DNA of 64,000 bases from JAIBJN01 sp963847985 (GTDB lineage Bacteria > Actinomycetota > Thermoleophilia > Gaiellales > Gaiellaceae). Below, piece after piece: positions 1 through 8,410 of this stretch. Numbering within the stretch: the first letter of the stretch is position 1; each line of letters starts with the position of its first letter. Position numbers and translations under genes: made by a program. The notes below the pieces were generated by a model. That model did not search any database, was not told the DNA's origin, and saw only the letters and a program-made list of their open reading frames with translations. The stretch covers positions 109,828-173,827 of the forward strand of contig CAWKBS010000005.1 of assembly GCA_963847985.1 (NCBI GenBank), read 5' to 3'.

Positions 1-1136
1 CGGACCGCCGCCAGCTCCTCGGCCAGCCGCTCGAGGTAGTGCGGGTCACGGCCGGCACCGCTTGCCTCGCCGAGGTAGAGCTGTCCGCCGCTCGCGTACG
101 CGTAGGCCCGCGTCGAGCCGAAGTCGATGTCGGCGAACGTCCGCTCCGTCCGGGGAGCGGGCAGAAGCGGAACGCGGTCGAAGATCCGGCCGTAGCGGCG
201 GCGCGTCCGGACGAGGCGCTGGTCGACGCGGGCGAGCCGGTCGAGGCGGCCGCCCTTGAGCGGCTGCAACGACCGCCGGCGGTAGCGGAGGTGGCCGTTC
301 TCCTCGAGCCAGCGGTTGAGGTGGAACGTCCAGTAGATCGGCTTCATGCCGTGGTCCGAGAGGATCAGGGTCGTCGGCTCCTCGCCGTAGAGCTCGCGCG
401 CGAAGGCGATCAGCTCGCCGCAGGCGCGGTCGACCGCCTCGTAGACGCGCACGAGCTCGTCGCCGGCCCGGGCGGGGTCGTGCGCAGGATGGTCCGGGTC
501 GAGGCGGTCGTAGGCCAGGTGGCCGGCGTGGTCCGAGGACATGAAGTCGACGCAGAGGAGCGCGAGGTCGGGCTCGAGCTCCATGGTCAGGCGGCAGACG
601 TCAGCCACCTCGTCGACGTGGCGCAGGAGCTTCTCGGCGTAGCCGTCGAAGTCCTCCCACCAGCGCTCCTTCATCGGGTGGTGCGCGGTGACGAGGTCGG
701 GGTGCGCGGCGAGGATCCGCTCGCGCGCGCGCGCCGGGACGATCTCCGGCTGCTCCGGGCCGCCGTAGCCGGTGACCATGACCCCGTCGATCGGCTCGGC
801 CGGGTAGGTGAAGGGGACGAAGAGGAAGGCCGAGCGGAGCCCGGCGGCGCCGAGCGCGCGCCAGATCGGGGCGCCGGAGCGGCTCGCCGCGCTCTCGAGG
901 CGGGCGCGGGCCCGGTTCGGGTTCGTCGAGAAGTTGAAGATGCCGTGACGGCCGGGGTTGAGGCCGGTGAGCAGCGAGGACCAGGCCGTCGGCGTGAAGG
1001 CCGGCACCGTCGAGCGGAGGGGGCCGAAGGAGCCCTCCTGCGCAAGGCGCGCCAGGGTCGGGAGCCGTCCCTCGGAGAGGAGCTGGGTGACGAGCTCGTG
1101 GTCGGCCCCGTCGAGGCCGAGGGCGAGCACCCTCAT
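1..1136 (-). CDS. Alkaline-phosphatase-superfamily phosphodiesterase (type I phosphodiesterase/nucleotide pyrophosphatase), 3' end outside window
   Basis: About 378 residues are visible; the C-terminus runs off the left edge. Metal/nucleophile signatures of the family are present: LGLDGAD with Asp9, TPTAW with the likely nucleophile Thr48, SSDHAGH (Asp202, His206) and LSDHGM (Asp261, His262). Members hydrolyse phosphodiester or phosphate bonds of nucleotides, phospholipids or glycan precursors; the substrate cannot be read from the sequence. No signal peptide is evident, so it is probably cytoplasmic. The ATG overlaps the TGA of the upstream glycosyltransferase (ATGA), so the two are co-transcribed. 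The same frame stays open upstream because of an indel in the glycosyltransferase near 1225; the ATG at the overlap is the better start. Confidence 0.85.
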   Translation of the reverse strand, partial: MRVLALGLDGADHELVTQLLSEGRLPTLARLAQEGSFGPLRSTVPAFTPTAWSSLLTGLNPGRHGIFNFSTNPNRARARLESAASRSGAPIWRALGAAGLRSAFLFVPFTYPAEPIDGVMVTGYGGPEQPEIVPARARERILAAHPDLVTAHHPMKERWWEDFDGYAEKLLRHVDEVADVCRLTMELEPDLALLCVDFMSSDHAGHLAYDRLDPDHPAHDPARAGDELVRVYEAVDRACGELIAFARELYGEEPTTLILSDHGMKPIYWTFHLNRWLEENGHLRYRRRSLQPLKGGRLDRLARVDQRLVRTRRRYGRIFDRVPLLPAPRTERTFADIDFGSTRAYAYASGGQLYLGEASGAGRDPHYLERLAEELAAV

Positions 1137-2255
1137 GCGCCGGCCAGGAGCTCCTCGTACACGCGCTCCATCTCGGCGCCGGGGTCGCCGAAGCGCGCGT
1201 GCACCTCGCGGAGGTTTCGCTCGCGCGTACCGCCGCCCGACCTCGGGCTCGCGGATGAGCCGCAGCATGGCCGCCGCGACGGCGTCGACGTCCCGGCAGG
1301 GGGCGATCTCGGCGCCGACGTCCTGTTGCACCCACTCGTCGATCGACGGGGCGATCCCGCAGACCAGCGGGGCGCCGCTCGCCATGGACTCGAGCAGCGA
1401 GGCCGGCGACGACTCCACCTCCGAGAGCATGACGACTGCGTCCACCGAGGCGAGCACCATCGGGATCTCCGCGTCGGCGAACTCGTGGATGACGAGATAG
1501 GGCCGCAGGCCGAGCTCGTCGACGAGCGTCTCGGTCTGGTCGCGCGTCCACCCTCCGCCCGCGGTCGAGAGCAGCCGTGCCTCGGGCGCGTCCTCCCGCA
1601 CCTTTGCGAAGGCCCGCAAGACGATGTCGATGTTCGAGTAGGGCCGGAAGTTCTTCACGGAGAGCAGCAGCGGCGTCTCCGGCGCCCAGCCGAAGCGCTC
1701 GCGCAGCCCCGCCCGGTCGGCCCGCTCGGGCGAGAAGGCGTCGATGTTCGCGTGCCAGAGGCTGCGGCGGATCCTCGCCGGGTCGGCGCCGAGCTCGACG
1801 GTCGCCCGTTCGAGCGCGTCGGAGTTGACGACGTAGAGCTTCCCGGGCGCGACGGCCTCCTGAGCCAGCTTGCCGGCCTCGGGATCCTCCCGGGCCTCGA
1901 CGAGCGCGTCGCGGCCCCAGGGGGTGACGATCAGCGGTTGCAGGCCGGCCCGCGCCACCCACCAGCCGTACGGCGTCAGGTCGTGAGAGTGGACGACGTC
2001 GGCGTTGACCTGCTCGCCGATCCGGCGCACGGCAGGGACGACGCGGAAGCGCCGCAGTCCCGGCACCTTCAGGAGTGGGTCGGAGTCGCGCAGCCGGTGC
2101 GCGGTGATCCCGTCGAGGTCGTTCGGCCGGTCCGAGATCCGGTTCGAGAGGATGTGGACGTCGTGACCGCCGTCGACGAGGCGACGCGCCCACCGAATGA
2201 AGTGGCGCGACCGCCCGTCCCCGATACCCAGCACGCGAAGCGGCTTTCCCGGCAC
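1133..2255 (-). CDS. GT4-family glycosyltransferase, one frameshift near 1225
   Basis: The protein has the two Rossmann halves of a GT-B enzyme. It starts MPGKPLRVLGIGDGRSRHF, continues through a VVHSHDL acceptor-side motif, the second-domain opener LLLSVKNFRPYS, and the donor-binding stretch SEVESSPASLLESMASG, which matches the EX7E region of GT4 enzymes. About 370 residues is usual for the family. Near 1221-1228 the frame must shift by one base to reach the natural end (ERNLREVHARFGDP... then TGA); a missing base in a GCGCG run would explain it. The GTG start is supported by a TAGAAT box 14 nt upstream. It leads a short unit with the downstream phosphodiesterase and presumably adds a sugar to a membrane glycan or glycolipid. 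Confidence 0.82.
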
Positions 2256-2263
2256 GGGCGCTG

Positions 2264-2269
2264 ATTCTA
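2264..2269 (-). promoter_or_regulatory. -10 box TAGAAT for a leaderless transcript of the GT4 gene
   Basis: TAGAAT lies with its first T 14 nt before the GTG start, the distance expected if transcription starts at or next to the start codon. No Shine-Dalgarno sequence and no clear -35 box are visible. Confidence 0.55.
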
Positions 2270-2294
2270 GCCGCAAGCGCCTCCCCGGCCCCCG

Positions 2295-2300
2295 TAGCAT
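2295..2300 (+). promoter_or_regulatory. -10 box TAGCAT for a leaderless transcript of the sulfotransferase gene
   Basis: TAGCAT begins 14 nt before the ATG of the sulfotransferase. With the TAGAAT box on the other strand it makes a divergent promoter pair inside a 53-bp intergenic region. No Shine-Dalgarno sequence is present. Confidence 0.55.
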
Positions 2301-2308
2301 CCGGCCCG

Positions 2309-3064
2309 ATGGACGAGCACCGCTACGTCTTCGTCGGCGGCCTCCACCGCAGCGGGACGACCCTCCTTGCGCGCTGCCTCGCCGAGCATCCGGACGTGTC
2401 CGGGCTCGAGAACACGGGCGCGCCGGAGGACGAAGGCCAGCACCTCCAGAGCGTCTATCCGATCGCCAAGGTCTACGGCGGCCCCGGCCTCTTCGCCTTC
2501 GCGCCCGAGGCTCACCTGACCGAGTCCTCGCCGCTCGCCACGGAGGCGAGCAGGGAGACGCTGATCGCCGAGTGGTCGCCGTGGTGGGATCTGGACAGGC
2601 CGGTGCTCGTCGAGAAATCGCCGCCGAACATCATCCACCTGCGCTTCCTCCAGGCGCTCTTCCCGGAGGCGTCCTTCGTCGTCATCACGAGGCACCCGAT
2701 CCCGGTCTCGTATGCGACGCGCAAGTGGCGCTGGCGCTACTCGCTACGAACGATGGTGCGCCACTGGGTCGTCGCGCACGAGCTCTACCGCCGGGACAAG
2801 CCGAGTGTCGGAAGGCTCCTCGAGGTCCGCTACGAGGACTTCGTGCGGGACCCGAACGCGGTGCTGGCCGGCGTCTACGGCTTCCTCGGCCTCGCGCCGG
2901 TGCCCACCGAGCTCGAGGTGCGGGACGCGAACGAGGCCTACCTGGAGCGCTGGCGCGCCGACGGCCGGCGCCTACGTGGCCGACTCGAGCAGAGCCGCAT
3001 CCGCCGCGAGCTGGCGGAGCGCGTGCGGGCTCTCGGCTACGACCTCGACGAGGCCGGCTCCTAG
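2309..3064 (+). CDS. PAPS-dependent sulfotransferase family protein
   Basis: 251 residues. The N-terminal GLHRSGTT (residues 10-17) is the 5'-phosphosulfate-binding loop of sulfotransferases, and VVITRHPIPVSYA (about 126-138) fits the 3'-phosphate-binding segment. VRYEDFVRDP further on is the usual family motif. It should transfer sulfate from PAPS to a hydroxyl, here probably of a sugar or lipid given the surrounding glycan genes. No signal peptide or membrane segment is seen, so it acts in the cytoplasm, before export of the acceptor. It is transcribed alone, divergent from the GT4 unit; its stop overlaps the stop of the convergent eIF2B-like gene. The acceptor is unknown. Confidence 0.85.
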   Translation: MDEHRYVFVGGLHRSGTTLLARCLAEHPDVSGLENTGAPEDEGQHLQSVYPIAKVYGGPGLFAFAPEAHLTESSPLATEASRETLIAEWSPWWDLDRPVLVEKSPPNIIHLRFLQALFPEASFVVITRHPIPVSYATRKWRWRYSLRTMVRHWVVAHELYRRDKPSVGRLLEVRYEDFVRDPNAVLAGVYGFLGLAPVPTELEVRDANEAYLERWRADGRRLRGRLEQSRIRRELAERVRALGYDLDEAGS

Positions 3065-3864
3065 ACCTGCAGGAGCTCGTACCCCTCCGCCAGGAACGGG
3101 GTGCGGTCGATGAGGGCAGCGATGTCGTCAGGTGCGAGGACGCCCTCCTCGGTGACGTAGCGCGTGATCCACTTCGCCGGAGTTAGGTCGACGCGCTCCT
3201 CGTCGGGCTGGTGCGGGTCGGCCGGGGCGACCTTCAGGACCTCGGAGGCGACGACGACGGGCACGCCGCGCCTCGAGGCCGCTTTCGCCAGCGGGTGCGT
3301 GCCGACCTTGTTCAGGAGGGAGCCGTCGCGGAAGACGGTGTCCGCTCCGAGGAGGAGGATGTCGACCGTGGCGACCGCGTGCTCGGCGTCGTCGTCGGCG
3401 ATGACCTCGGTGGTGAGCCCTGCCTCCGCGAGCTCGGCGGCGAACGCGCGGCCTTCCCCGACGGGGTCGGACACCGTGCAGACGACCCGGCCCGGGCCCC
3501 CATGGAGGAGCGCCTCCCGCGCGGTGGCCGAGGCAGAGTGGGTCATGACGATCTTCTCCTCGAGCTCCTGCCTGAGGAGGACGGCGATCGTGGCGGCCGC
3601 GCGCTCGCGCGACCCGATCAACGCCTCGGCCTCCTCGACGAGCTGGTCGGTCGTCCTTCCGGCGACGAGGACCCGGCCGAGCGCACCCGCGATCGCGCCG
3701 ATGTCCGGCCGCGCTCGCACCAGCTCACGCGCGAGCTCGAGTGGGTCCTCGCCCTGCTTGGCGGCCTCGACGACCGCGGCGACGGCTTCGCGGGCCAGCC
3801 AGCTGGATCCGTGCGTCTCGTCGGCGGCGATGCGCTCGACTCGTGCTGCGGGTGCTGCGTCCAC
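3061..3864 (-). CDS. eIF-2B alpha/MtnA/ribose-1,5-bisphosphate isomerase-like protein
   Basis: 267 residues with the family core: GADTVFRDGSLLNKVGTHPLA (about 183-203) is the GAD...NK-GT signature shared by eIF2B regulatory subunits, methylthioribose-1-phosphate isomerase and ribose-1,5-bisphosphate isomerase. The protein is shorter than MtnA (usually about 340) and closer to the ribose-bisphosphate isomerase/eIF2B-alpha size class. A phosphosugar aldose-ketose isomerase is therefore likely, with substrate unknown. The GTG start is supported by TACGCT 15 nt upstream. It sits between a sulfotransferase and a membrane glycan protein, yet as its own transcription unit, so a link to glycan synthesis is only positional. 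Confidence 0.8.
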   Translation of the reverse strand: MDAAPAARVERIAADETHGSSWLAREAVAAVVEAAKQGEDPLELARELVRARPDIGAIAGALGRVLVAGRTTDQLVEEAEALIGSRERAAATIAVLLRQELEEKIVMTHSASATAREALLHGGPGRVVCTVSDPVGEGRAFAAELAEAGLTTEVIADDDAEHAVATVDILLLGADTVFRDGSLLNKVGTHPLAKAASRRGVPVVVASEVLKVAPADPHQPDEERVDLTPAKWITRYVTEEGVLAPDDIAALIDRTPFLAEGYELLQV

Positions 3865-3872
3865 GCGACGGT

Positions 3873-3879
3873 TAGCGTA
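3873..3879. promoter_or_regulatory. Overlapping divergent -10 boxes in a 21-bp intergenic region
   Basis: On the plus strand TAGCGT (3873-3878) lies 13 nt before the ATG at 3886. On the minus strand TACGCT (3879 to 3874) lies 15 nt before the GTG at 3864. Five of the six base pairs are shared. Both genes lack a Shine-Dalgarno sequence, so the whole regulatory region appears to be one symmetric -10 element driving two leaderless transcripts. Confidence 0.55.
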
Positions 3880-3885
3880 CCCGGA

Positions 3886-4938
3886 ATGAAGTGGAGGATG
3901 ACCGTGCTCGGCACGGCCGTCACGGTCGTCTCGGCGTACTTCGCGCTCCGCAACGTCGATTTCGCAGAGGTCTGGGACACTCTCGAGTCGAGCGACTACT
4001 GGTGGCTGATCCCGGCCCTGGCCGTGCTCGCCCTCGCCGTCGTAGTGCGCGTTCTGCGCTGGCGCTACCTCTTCGTGAAAGAGCGCCGGCCGGCGTTCTG
4101 GGAGCTCACGGAGGCCCTGCTCGTCGGGCAGTTCTTCAACACCGTCCTGCCTGCCAGGGCCGGCGACCTGGCGCGCGTGGGCGCGATCAACCTCCGGGCC
4201 GGAACGTCGAAGGCGGAGGCGCTCGCGACCGTGGTCGTCGAGCGGGTCTTCGACGTGCTCGCTCTCCTCCTCCTGCTCTTCGTGGCGCTTCCGTGGCTAC
4301 CCGAGGTGACCTGGGTGCGGACCGCGGCGGTCGCTGCGGTGATCCTCGGCGTCGGCTTCTGCGCCCTCGTCGCCGTCCTGACGATCTGGGGCGAGCGCCC
4401 GCTCCACATCATGCTGAAGCCGCTCGGGTGGCTGCCGTTCGTCCCCACCGACCGCCTCGAGCACGCGGCCGTGAACGCATCGCGAGGGCTGATGGGCCTC
4501 CGCCGCGCCCACCTGGGCGGCGTCAGCTTCGTGCTGACGGTGGTCTCCTGGCTGCTCTTCGCGCTCTCGTTCTGGCTCGTGATGCTCTGCTTCGACTTCG
4601 GCCTCGCTCCGGGGGCCGGTCTCCTGGTCGTCATCGCCAGCGGCTTCTCGCTGGCGCTTCCGGCTGCCCCGGCCGGCGTCGGCGTCTTCGAAGCGGCCGT
4701 CGTCGTCGCCCTGGCCGCGTACGACGTGCCCAAGTCGGAGGCGCTCTCCTACGCCCTCGTCCTCCATGCCGTGAACATCATCCCGTTCCTGATCGCGGGC
4801 GCGATCGTGCTCAACATCCACGGCGTCAAGTACGGACGCCAGGTGCGGCGCTCAGCCGCGCTCGCCGGCGGGCCGGGCGTGGACGAGCACGACATCGCCG
4901 AGCCAGCCGACCGGCAGGCGAACGTCCGCGACGCGTGA
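3886..4938 (+). CDS. Lysylphosphatidylglycerol-synthase TM-region/AglD-like integral membrane protein
   Basis: 350 residues with about eight hydrophobic segments and the usual landmarks of the family: VVRVLRWRYLF after the second helix, the conserved loop FFNTVLPARAGDLARV (about 84-99), VVERVFDVLAL, and a late small-residue-rich helix LALPAAPAGVGVFEAA. Homologues are the flippase-like domain of MprF and AglD-type proteins associated with lipid-linked sugars or lipids. A role in moving or using polyprenyl-linked glycans is likely here but not shown. The ATG follows an in-phase TAGCGT box. The C-terminal 29 codons overlap the end of the convergent GT2-methyltransferase gene by 87 bp, an unusually long convergent overlap. 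Confidence 0.8.
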   Translation: MKWRMTVLGTAVTVVSAYFALRNVDFAEVWDTLESSDYWWLIPALAVLALAVVVRVLRWRYLFVKERRPAFWELTEALLVGQFFNTVLPARAGDLARVGAINLRAGTSKAEALATVVVERVFDVLALLLLLFVALPWLPEVTWVRTAAVAAVILGVGFCALVAVLTIWGERPLHIMLKPLGWLPFVPTDRLEHAAVNASRGLMGLRRAHLGGVSFVLTVVSWLLFALSFWLVMLCFDFGLAPGAGLLVVIASGFSLALPAAPAGVGVFEAAVVVALAAYDVPKSEALSYALVLHAVNIIPFLIAGAIVLNIHGVKYGRQVRRSAALAGGPGVDEHDIAEPADRQANVRDA

Positions 4939-6522
4939 GAGCTTGACGGCGGCGGGGCCGAGGGCGCCGAGACTCGACGCCATCCGCTCGGCCACGTAGG
5001 AGGCGTGGAACGAGCGCGGCACGACCGACCACTCGACGACGTCGAAGCCGGCCGCCAGCAGGGTCGCGTGCAGCGTCTCCGGGCTGAAGTAGTGGAGGTG
5101 CGGGCGAATGAACCACGGCCAGCTGCCCTTGCGGAGCCGAGCATGGAGGCTGGACAGGTTGACGGTCGAGATGGTCAGGAGACCGTCGTCGGCGACGAGG
5201 CGGCGCAGCCGGCGGAGGGACTCGACAGGGTCGACGAGATGCTCGAGGACGTCGAGCATGACGACGGCGTCATAGCGCTCGTCGCCGTCGAGCTCTTCGA
5301 GCGCGCCCTCGCGGAGGTCGACTCCGAAGCGCTTCCGCCCCTGCTCGACGGCCCAGCGCGACGGCTCGTATCCGACCGCCTCCCAGCCGTGCCTCCCGGC
5401 CACTTCCAGGAAGAGCCCGATGTTGGACCCGAGCTCGAGCAGCTTCTTGCCCCGGACGGCGTAACCGCCGAGCGAGCCGAGGACCCAGTCGAACAACTCG
5501 CGCCGGCCCTCCTCCTCCCCGAGGTACGCCTCGTCGACCACCTCGGCGTACGTCTCGCGGATGCCCTCCGGATCGAGGGTCGGGACCGAGCTGACCATGC
5601 CGCACGAGCGGCACTGGACGATGTCGTCGTGGCTGGAAAGCGCGCCGCTCGTGCAGCTGAACTCATCAGGGGTGACCGTGCCGCTTGCCGTCGCCGGGTA
5701 GAGGAGCGCCTGGCCGTTCGCCCCGCAGAGGACGCAGCGCCGCTCGACGGGCGGTCCGTCGCCGAGGCTCGGGCCGGGCCGGGCGTCGCGCCACGCGGCA
5801 GGAGCGCGGCGGCCGCGCCGGCCGCGCTTGAAACTGCATGAGGTCGTGTAGCGAAGGCTCTCCGTGACGTACCTGAGCGAGCGGCCGACGTCGATCGACG
5901 ACGACTCGAGCGTGTAGCGGGTCGGGATCGGCACCTCGACGACCCGGAGGCCGCCGGTCGCCGCGTCGACGAGCATCTGCGAGTCGAAGCTGAAGTCGTC
6001 CGTGTAGCGCAGGAAGGGAACCGAAAGCAGGCACTCGCGGGTGTAGGCGCGCAGGCCGCTGTGGAGGTCGGTGAAGCGGGAGCCGAGCATGACGTTCTCG
6101 AGCGTCGTGGTCACCCGGTTGCCGAGGAAGCGGTACAGGGGCATCCCCCCGCCGCGCGGGTCGCCCTGGCCGGCGAAGCGCGACCCGAAGGTCATGTCCG
6201 CGTAGCCGGCGAGGATCGGGGCGATCAGCAGCGGGACCGCCTTGGGGTCGTACTGGTAGTCCGGGTGCAGGAGGACGATGACGTCGGCGCCGCCCTCGAG
6301 CGCCTGGACGTAGCACGTCTTCTGATTGCCGCCGTAGCCGCGGTTCTGGGCGTGCACGAAGACGCGGATTCCGAGCTCTTCGGCGACGGCGACCGTGTTG
6401 TCCGGGCTCGCGTCGTCGACGAGGATCACCTCGTCCGCGACCCCCGGCGGAATCTCGGCCACGGTCTTTCCGAGCGTCCGTTCCGCTCGGTACGCAGGCA
6501 GGGTGATTACGACTCTGGACAC
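4852..6522 (-). CDS. Fusion: GT2 glycosyltransferase (N) and SAM methyltransferase with Zn-ribbon-like insert (C)
   Basis: 556 residues in one clean frame. Residues 1-225 are a DPM1-like GT2 domain: LVDDASPD (Asp36/Asp37) and HPDYQYDP (86-93, the DXD region), then FGSRF and LHSGLRAY. After a basic linker, two cysteine pairs (Cys263/Cys266 and Cys304/Cys307) precede a class I methyltransferase with motif I LLELGSNIGL (361-370) and MLDVLEHL. The cysteine-knuckle plus methyltransferase layout resembles sugar C-methyltransferases, though that is only a resemblance. Family GT2 members of this type act on polyprenyl phosphate or make simple transfers in the cytoplasm. The GTG start at 6522 is chosen because it directly precedes the first beta strand. 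It is transcribed alone, divergent from the next membrane protein. Confidence 0.83.
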   Translation of the reverse strand: MSRVVITLPAYRAERTLGKTVAEIPPGVADEVILVDDASPDNTVAVAEELGIRVFVHAQNRGYGGNQKTCYVQALEGGADVIVLLHPDYQYDPKAVPLLIAPILAGYADMTFGSRFAGQGDPRGGGMPLYRFLGNRVTTTLENVMLGSRFTDLHSGLRAYTRECLLSVPFLRYTDDFSFDSQMLVDAATGGLRVVEVPIPTRYTLESSSIDVGRSLRYVTESLRYTTSCSFKRGRRGRRAPAAWRDARPGPSLGDGPPVERRCVLCGANGQALLYPATASGTVTPDEFSCTSGALSSHDDIVQCRSCGMVSSVPTLDPEGIRETYAEVVDEAYLGEEEGRRELFDWVLGSLGGYAVRGKKLLELGSNIGLFLEVAGRHGWEAVGYEPSRWAVEQGRKRFGVDLREGALEELDGDERYDAVVMLDVLEHLVDPVESLRRLRRLVADDGLLTISTVNLSSLHARLRKGSWPWFIRPHLHYFSPETLHATLLAAGFDVVEWSVVPRSFHASYVAERMASSLGALGPAAVKLSRVADVRLPVGWLGDVVLVHARPAGERG

Positions 6523-6553
6523 CAGCTAGGCTTGGCCGCGCTTTCCGAAGTGT

Positions 6554-8401
6554 ATGTCGAAGCTGCGCTCCCTATCGATGGCTGTGTCAACGCGCGCCCG
6601 CGACGCCGTGCGGCGTTTTCCCTGGCTCGAGGGCGCCCTCGTTGCGTTCCTCGCCTTCATGGCCGAGCTGTACCACGACAGGGCAGTCATCTTCCTCTCG
6701 CTGACGTTCGAGAGCGACGCACGGCTCCACGAGTACTGGATGCGCCGCTACCAGGATTCGGAGATCCTGCACGACCCGCTCACGCAGTCTCTCCTCGACA
6801 CCGCGTACATACCCTACGGCTTCCGGGCGATCCACTGGGTCGCGAGCTGGGTGGTCGACCCGATCCGCTTCGCGGAGGCGGTCCCGCTCCTGTTTGCCCC
6901 GCTCTGCGCCTGGCTCGTGTTCAAGATCGTCCGCGAGCACACCGACTGGTGGCCGGCGGCCTGGCTCGGCTCTTTCGTCTTCATCCTCGCCTGGGACATG
7001 CACCGGTTCACCGGCGGTCACCAGCGCGCGTACGGGCCGGCCATCCTCCTCCTGGCGGTCTACCTGCTCCTGCGCCGGCGGGATGCCTTCGCCGGGGCCG
7101 TGGCGATCCTCGGCGCGTTCGTCTACCCCTCGGCCGCCGCCGTCGCCGTGGTGACGATCGCGTTCGCGTCGCTTCGCTTCCAACCGAGCCTGTCCCTCGA
7201 CGTGCGCCGGGCGGTGACCGCCGTCGTGGCCGGCGTGGGTGCGCTGCTCGCGCTCGTCGTGCCCGCGCTGATCGTCCGCGGATCCCTGCCGGAGATCGTG
7301 AGCCGGAGCGAGGTCCGGGACCTGCCGGACTTCGGGGCGAACACCGACGTCCAGTACTTCGCGGGCTCGCTCCTCGACTATCTGAGCCGGAAGGCGAGCG
7401 GCTTCGGCCTCGCGCTGACGGGGAGCATCATCGTCGTCGCCGCGCTCGTGATCCTGCTGGTGCGCTGGCGGAACGCCCTGCTGCTGCGGCGCGAGGTCTG
7501 GTCGATGCTCGCCGCCTCGCTCGCGCTCTTCACGCTGGCGCAGATCTTCCTCTTCAGGCTCTACCTCCCGCACCGGTACGCCTACGCCATCGTCCCGTTC
7601 TGCGCGATCCTGATCGCCGTCTCCTGGGAGCCGACCTGGCGGGCGGCGGCCCAGTGGATCCGGAGGCCGTGGCTTCTCGGCCTCGTGGGAGCCGCCCTGA
7701 CGGTCGCGGTGGGCTGGCTCGCGCTGTCGCTCTTCCCTTTCGGCCTTCGCGTCGGCTTGTGGGAGGGCGTGTCGGAGCTCGCCGACGACACGGCGCTCTA
7801 CGCGGGCGCGGTCGTGGTGGGGCTCGTGCTGGCCTGGCTCCTCTACCGTCCCGCCGCGCCCTGGATCGCGGCGTCGGCCGTCTCGGCCGCGCTCCTGGTC
7901 GGGCTCGTGGGGGTCGCCGGCGCCGAGCGCCGAGCCCGGATCACCTGCGCCCATGTCGACGTGTACCGCTTCCTCGAGCGCCAGACGGCGAAGGACGCCA
8001 TCGTCGCCGGCAATCCCGTGCAGCTCGACTGCGCCGGCGTGGTCGCGCGGCGCGGCGTCGTCATGAGCGAGAAGCTCTTCCAGGTCTGGGAGGTCGACTA
8101 CTGGCAGGAAGGGCGCCGGCGGATGTGGGACTCAGTCGAGGCGTACTACGGCGACGACATGGACGACCTGCTCGCGCTGCGTGAGCGCTACGGCGCCGAC
8201 TACCTGGTGGTCGAGCGGAAGTTCTGGATGGGGGCCTGGCGCAACGTCGAGCCGTTCACGACCCGCGTCCACGAGCTCGTCGATACCGTCGAGGAGCCCA
8301 ACGTGCGCAAGCTGCCCGACGAATGCATCGTCTTCCGGGGCAATCGCGACCTGGTCTACGACCTCGACTGCGTCGCCGACCGCGTCGCTGGCGCGGTGTA
8401 G
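6554..8401 (+). CDS. Multi-pass membrane protein, GT-C-like architecture
   Basis: 615 residues: about ten hydrophobic segments between residues 25 and 465, then a soluble C-terminal domain of about 140 residues (from AERRARITC on). The first periplasmic loop contains ESDARLHEYWMRRYQ, an acidic loop in the place where GT-C glycosyltransferases carry their metal/donor-binding residues. I do not recognise a named family. A membrane glycosyltransferase using a polyprenyl-phosphate sugar is the best inference, because the next gene encodes a polyprenyl-phosphate sugar synthase. The stop TAG at 8399 doubles as part of a TAGCCT box before the next gene. Confidence 0.7.
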   Translation: MSKLRSLSMAVSTRARDAVRRFPWLEGALVAFLAFMAELYHDRAVIFLSLTFESDARLHEYWMRRYQDSEILHDPLTQSLLDTAYIPYGFRAIHWVASWVVDPIRFAEAVPLLFAPLCAWLVFKIVREHTDWWPAAWLGSFVFILAWDMHRFTGGHQRAYGPAILLLAVYLLLRRRDAFAGAVAILGAFVYPSAAAVAVVTIAFASLRFQPSLSLDVRRAVTAVVAGVGALLALVVPALIVRGSLPEIVSRSEVRDLPDFGANTDVQYFAGSLLDYLSRKASGFGLALTGSIIVVAALVILLVRWRNALLLRREVWSMLAASLALFTLAQIFLFRLYLPHRYAYAIVPFCAILIAVSWEPTWRAAAQWIRRPWLLGLVGAALTVAVGWLALSLFPFGLRVGLWEGVSELADDTALYAGAVVVGLVLAWLLYRPAAPWIAASAVSAALLVGLVGVAGAERRARITCAHVDVYRFLERQTAKDAIVAGNPVQLDCAGVVARRGVVMSEKLFQVWEVDYWQEGRRRMWDSVEAYYGDDMDDLLALRERYGADYLVVERKFWMGAWRNVEPFTTRVHELVDTVEEPNVRKLPDECIVFRGNRDLVYDLDCVADRVAGAV

Positions 8402-8404
8402 CCT
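8399..8404 (+). promoter_or_regulatory. Possible -10 box TAGCCT for the GT2 gene
   Basis: TAGCCT starts 12 nt before the ATG at 8411 and includes the stop codon of the upstream membrane protein. It may give the GT2 gene its own leaderless promoter inside the unit. Confidence 0.35.
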
Positions 8405-8410
8405 GAGCCG

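Noticed and set aside
39..2264. Very long open frame (741 codons) on the plus strand
   Set aside because: It is antisense to the GT4 and phosphodiesterase genes, has Arg/Val/Glu-rich low-complexity translation and no family motif; long antisense frames are normal in very GC-rich DNA.
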